Shown in pieces: positions 63,160 to 64,000 of a stretch of 64,000 bases of DNA. The DNA comes from Cribrihabitans marinus (lineage in GTDB: Bacteria; Pseudomonadota; Alphaproteobacteria; Rhodobacterales; Rhodobacteraceae). The notes beneath the pieces were generated by a model. It was not told the DNA's origin, did not search any database, and worked only from the letters and a program-made list of their open reading frames with translations. The stretch lies in the NCBI RefSeq assembly GCF_900109035.1, contig NZ_FNYD01000010.1, forward strand, positions 62,001 to 126,000. Direction: 5' to 3'. The translations under genes and the position numbers were made by a program. The first letter of the stretch is position 1. Every line of letters begins with the position of its first letter.

Positions 63160-64000
63160 ATGACCTTTTCCAAGAACGTCCACCCCGCCGCGCGGGCCTA
63201 TGCCGATGAAGTGACCGAGGGTACGCTTTCGCGCCGTGAATTCCTGACGCGCGCGACCTCGCTGGGCGTCAGTTCTGCCGCGGCCTATGGGCTGCTGGGC
63301 CTGTCGCAGCCGGCCAGGGCCGCCGCACACGCGCAGTCGGGCGGCACATTGCGGATCGAATCCACAGTAAAGGCGTTGAAGGACCCGCGATCGTTTGACT
63401 GGCCGCAGATGTCGAACTTTACCCGAGGCTATCTGGAATACCTGGTGGAGTACCAGACCGACGGCAGTTTTGCGCCGATGCTGCTGGAAGGCTGGGAGGT
63501 CAGTGATGACGCAACCGAATACACGCTCAACGTCCGACCCGGTGTACGCTGGAACAACGGCGATAATTTCACCGCCGAGGACGTGGCCTTCAACATCGCG
63601 CGCTGGTGCGACAAGTCCGCCGAGGGCAACTCGATGGCCTCGCGCATGGCCTCGCTCATCGATGATGCGACCGGGCAGGCGCGGGACGGCGCGATCGCGG
63701 TCGTAGACGACACGACGCTGCGTCTGACACTGGGTCAACCCGACATAACCCTGATCGCGGGGTTCTCGGACTACCCGGCGGCCATCGTGCATCAAAGCTT
63801 TGACGGCGATCCGCTGGCCAACCCCATCGGCACCGGCCCTTATCTGCCGGGCGAGTTCGAAGTGGGCGAAAGGGCGGTTCTGGTGCGGAACGAAGACCAC
63901 GACTGGTGGGGTGAAGGTGCCTATCTGGACCGGATCGAATACCTGGACTTCGGCACGGATCAGACGGCGATCGTGGCAGCGGTGGATGCCGACGAGGTGG
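63160..64000 (+). CDS. Tat-exported family-5 (DppA/OppA-type) substrate-binding protein (truncated by window)
   Basis: The 280 visible residues start with a twin-arginine signal ([25 protein letters not shown], then ARAAAHA). They continue as a cluster-C solute-binding protein: [39 protein letters not shown], then [10 protein letters not shown]. Such proteins bind peptides, opines or oligosaccharides for a Dpp/Opp-type importer. The carboxyl half lies past the window end. The ATG at 63160 is preceded by GAGAAG. Confidence 0.9.
   Translation, partial: MTFSKNVHPAARAYADEVTEGTLSRREFLTRATSLGVSSAAAYGLLGLSQPARAAAHAQSGGTLRIESTVKALKDPRSFDWPQMSNFTRGYLEYLVEYQTDGSFAPMLLEGWEVSDDATEYTLNVRPGVRWNNGDNFTAEDVAFNIARWCDKSAEGNSMASRMASLIDDATGQARDGAIAVVDDTTLRLTLGQPDITLIAGFSDYPAAIVHQSFDGDPLANPIGTGPYLPGEFEVGERAVLVRNEDHDWWGEGAYLDRIEYLDFGTDQTAIVAAVDADEV

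Overview
This window looks like chromosomal or megaplasmid DNA from an alphaproteobacterium of the Rhodobacterales (Roseobacter/Paracoccus type). I infer this from the high GC content, the Rhodobacter-style sorbitol/mannitol (smo-mtlK) operon, the dense sugar ABC transporters with Gfo/Idh/MocA dehydrogenases, and the many ATGA/GTGA/TGATG start-stop overlaps. No rRNA, tRNA, CRISPR array or intact insertion sequence was found. The region is an accessory catabolic and metal-resistance stretch.

Layout. 1-3865 (minus): arsenic operon, with an ArsR-ArsC fusion, the ArsJ-associated GAPDH, ArsJ and an Acr3 arsenite pump cut by the window edge. 3955-14965: polyol/tagatose locus, with a GatZ-type tagatose-6-phosphate epimerase and a PfkB kinase on minus, and a LacI regulator, SmoEFGK transporter, SmoS, MtlK and a zinc alcohol dehydrogenase on plus. 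15185-20458: a CDGSH/glutamate-synthase fusion, a MATE pump with a glyoxalase-like partner, a decayed LysR remnant and an alpha/beta hydrolase. 20531-31347: a nine-gene minus-strand sugar operon (SDR, three Gfo/Idh/MocA proteins, TIM-barrel isomerase, RbsB/RbsA/two RbsC), divergent from its LacI regulator, with two matching palindromic operators between them. 31344-43048: a second LacI-flanked locus with MocE-like Rieske and MocD-like desaturase proteins, a divergent PanB-like protein, a SelA/DgaE-like PLP enzyme, two SDRs, a 2-hydroxyacid dehydrogenase, a mutarotase-like protein and another sugar ABC transporter. 43219-46263: znuBC-zur divergent from znuA, with two Zur-box-like sites. 46661-52225: hyuA-hyuB-aminotransferase-maleate-isomerase-like operon. 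52366-62739: a third sugar transport/oxidation locus, in which the binding protein is divergent from its permease operon and is followed by a cytoplasmic regulator fusing a winged helix to a solute-binding-protein domain; a GMC oxidoreductase and another Gfo/Idh/MocA protein follow. 63160-end: start of a Tat-exported peptide/opine-type binding protein.

How the parts work together. Each catabolic block pairs an importer with NAD(P)- or flavin-dependent oxidation of a polyhydroxylated substrate and a local repressor. The most unusual items are the winged-helix/SBP fusion with a 12-bp motif shared by the two divergent promoters around it; the moc-like locus, which may O-demethylate and deaminate an amino-cyclitol or amino-sugar; and GC-rich hairpins placed 11-16 nt after the stop codon of every one of the four sugar binding-protein genes.
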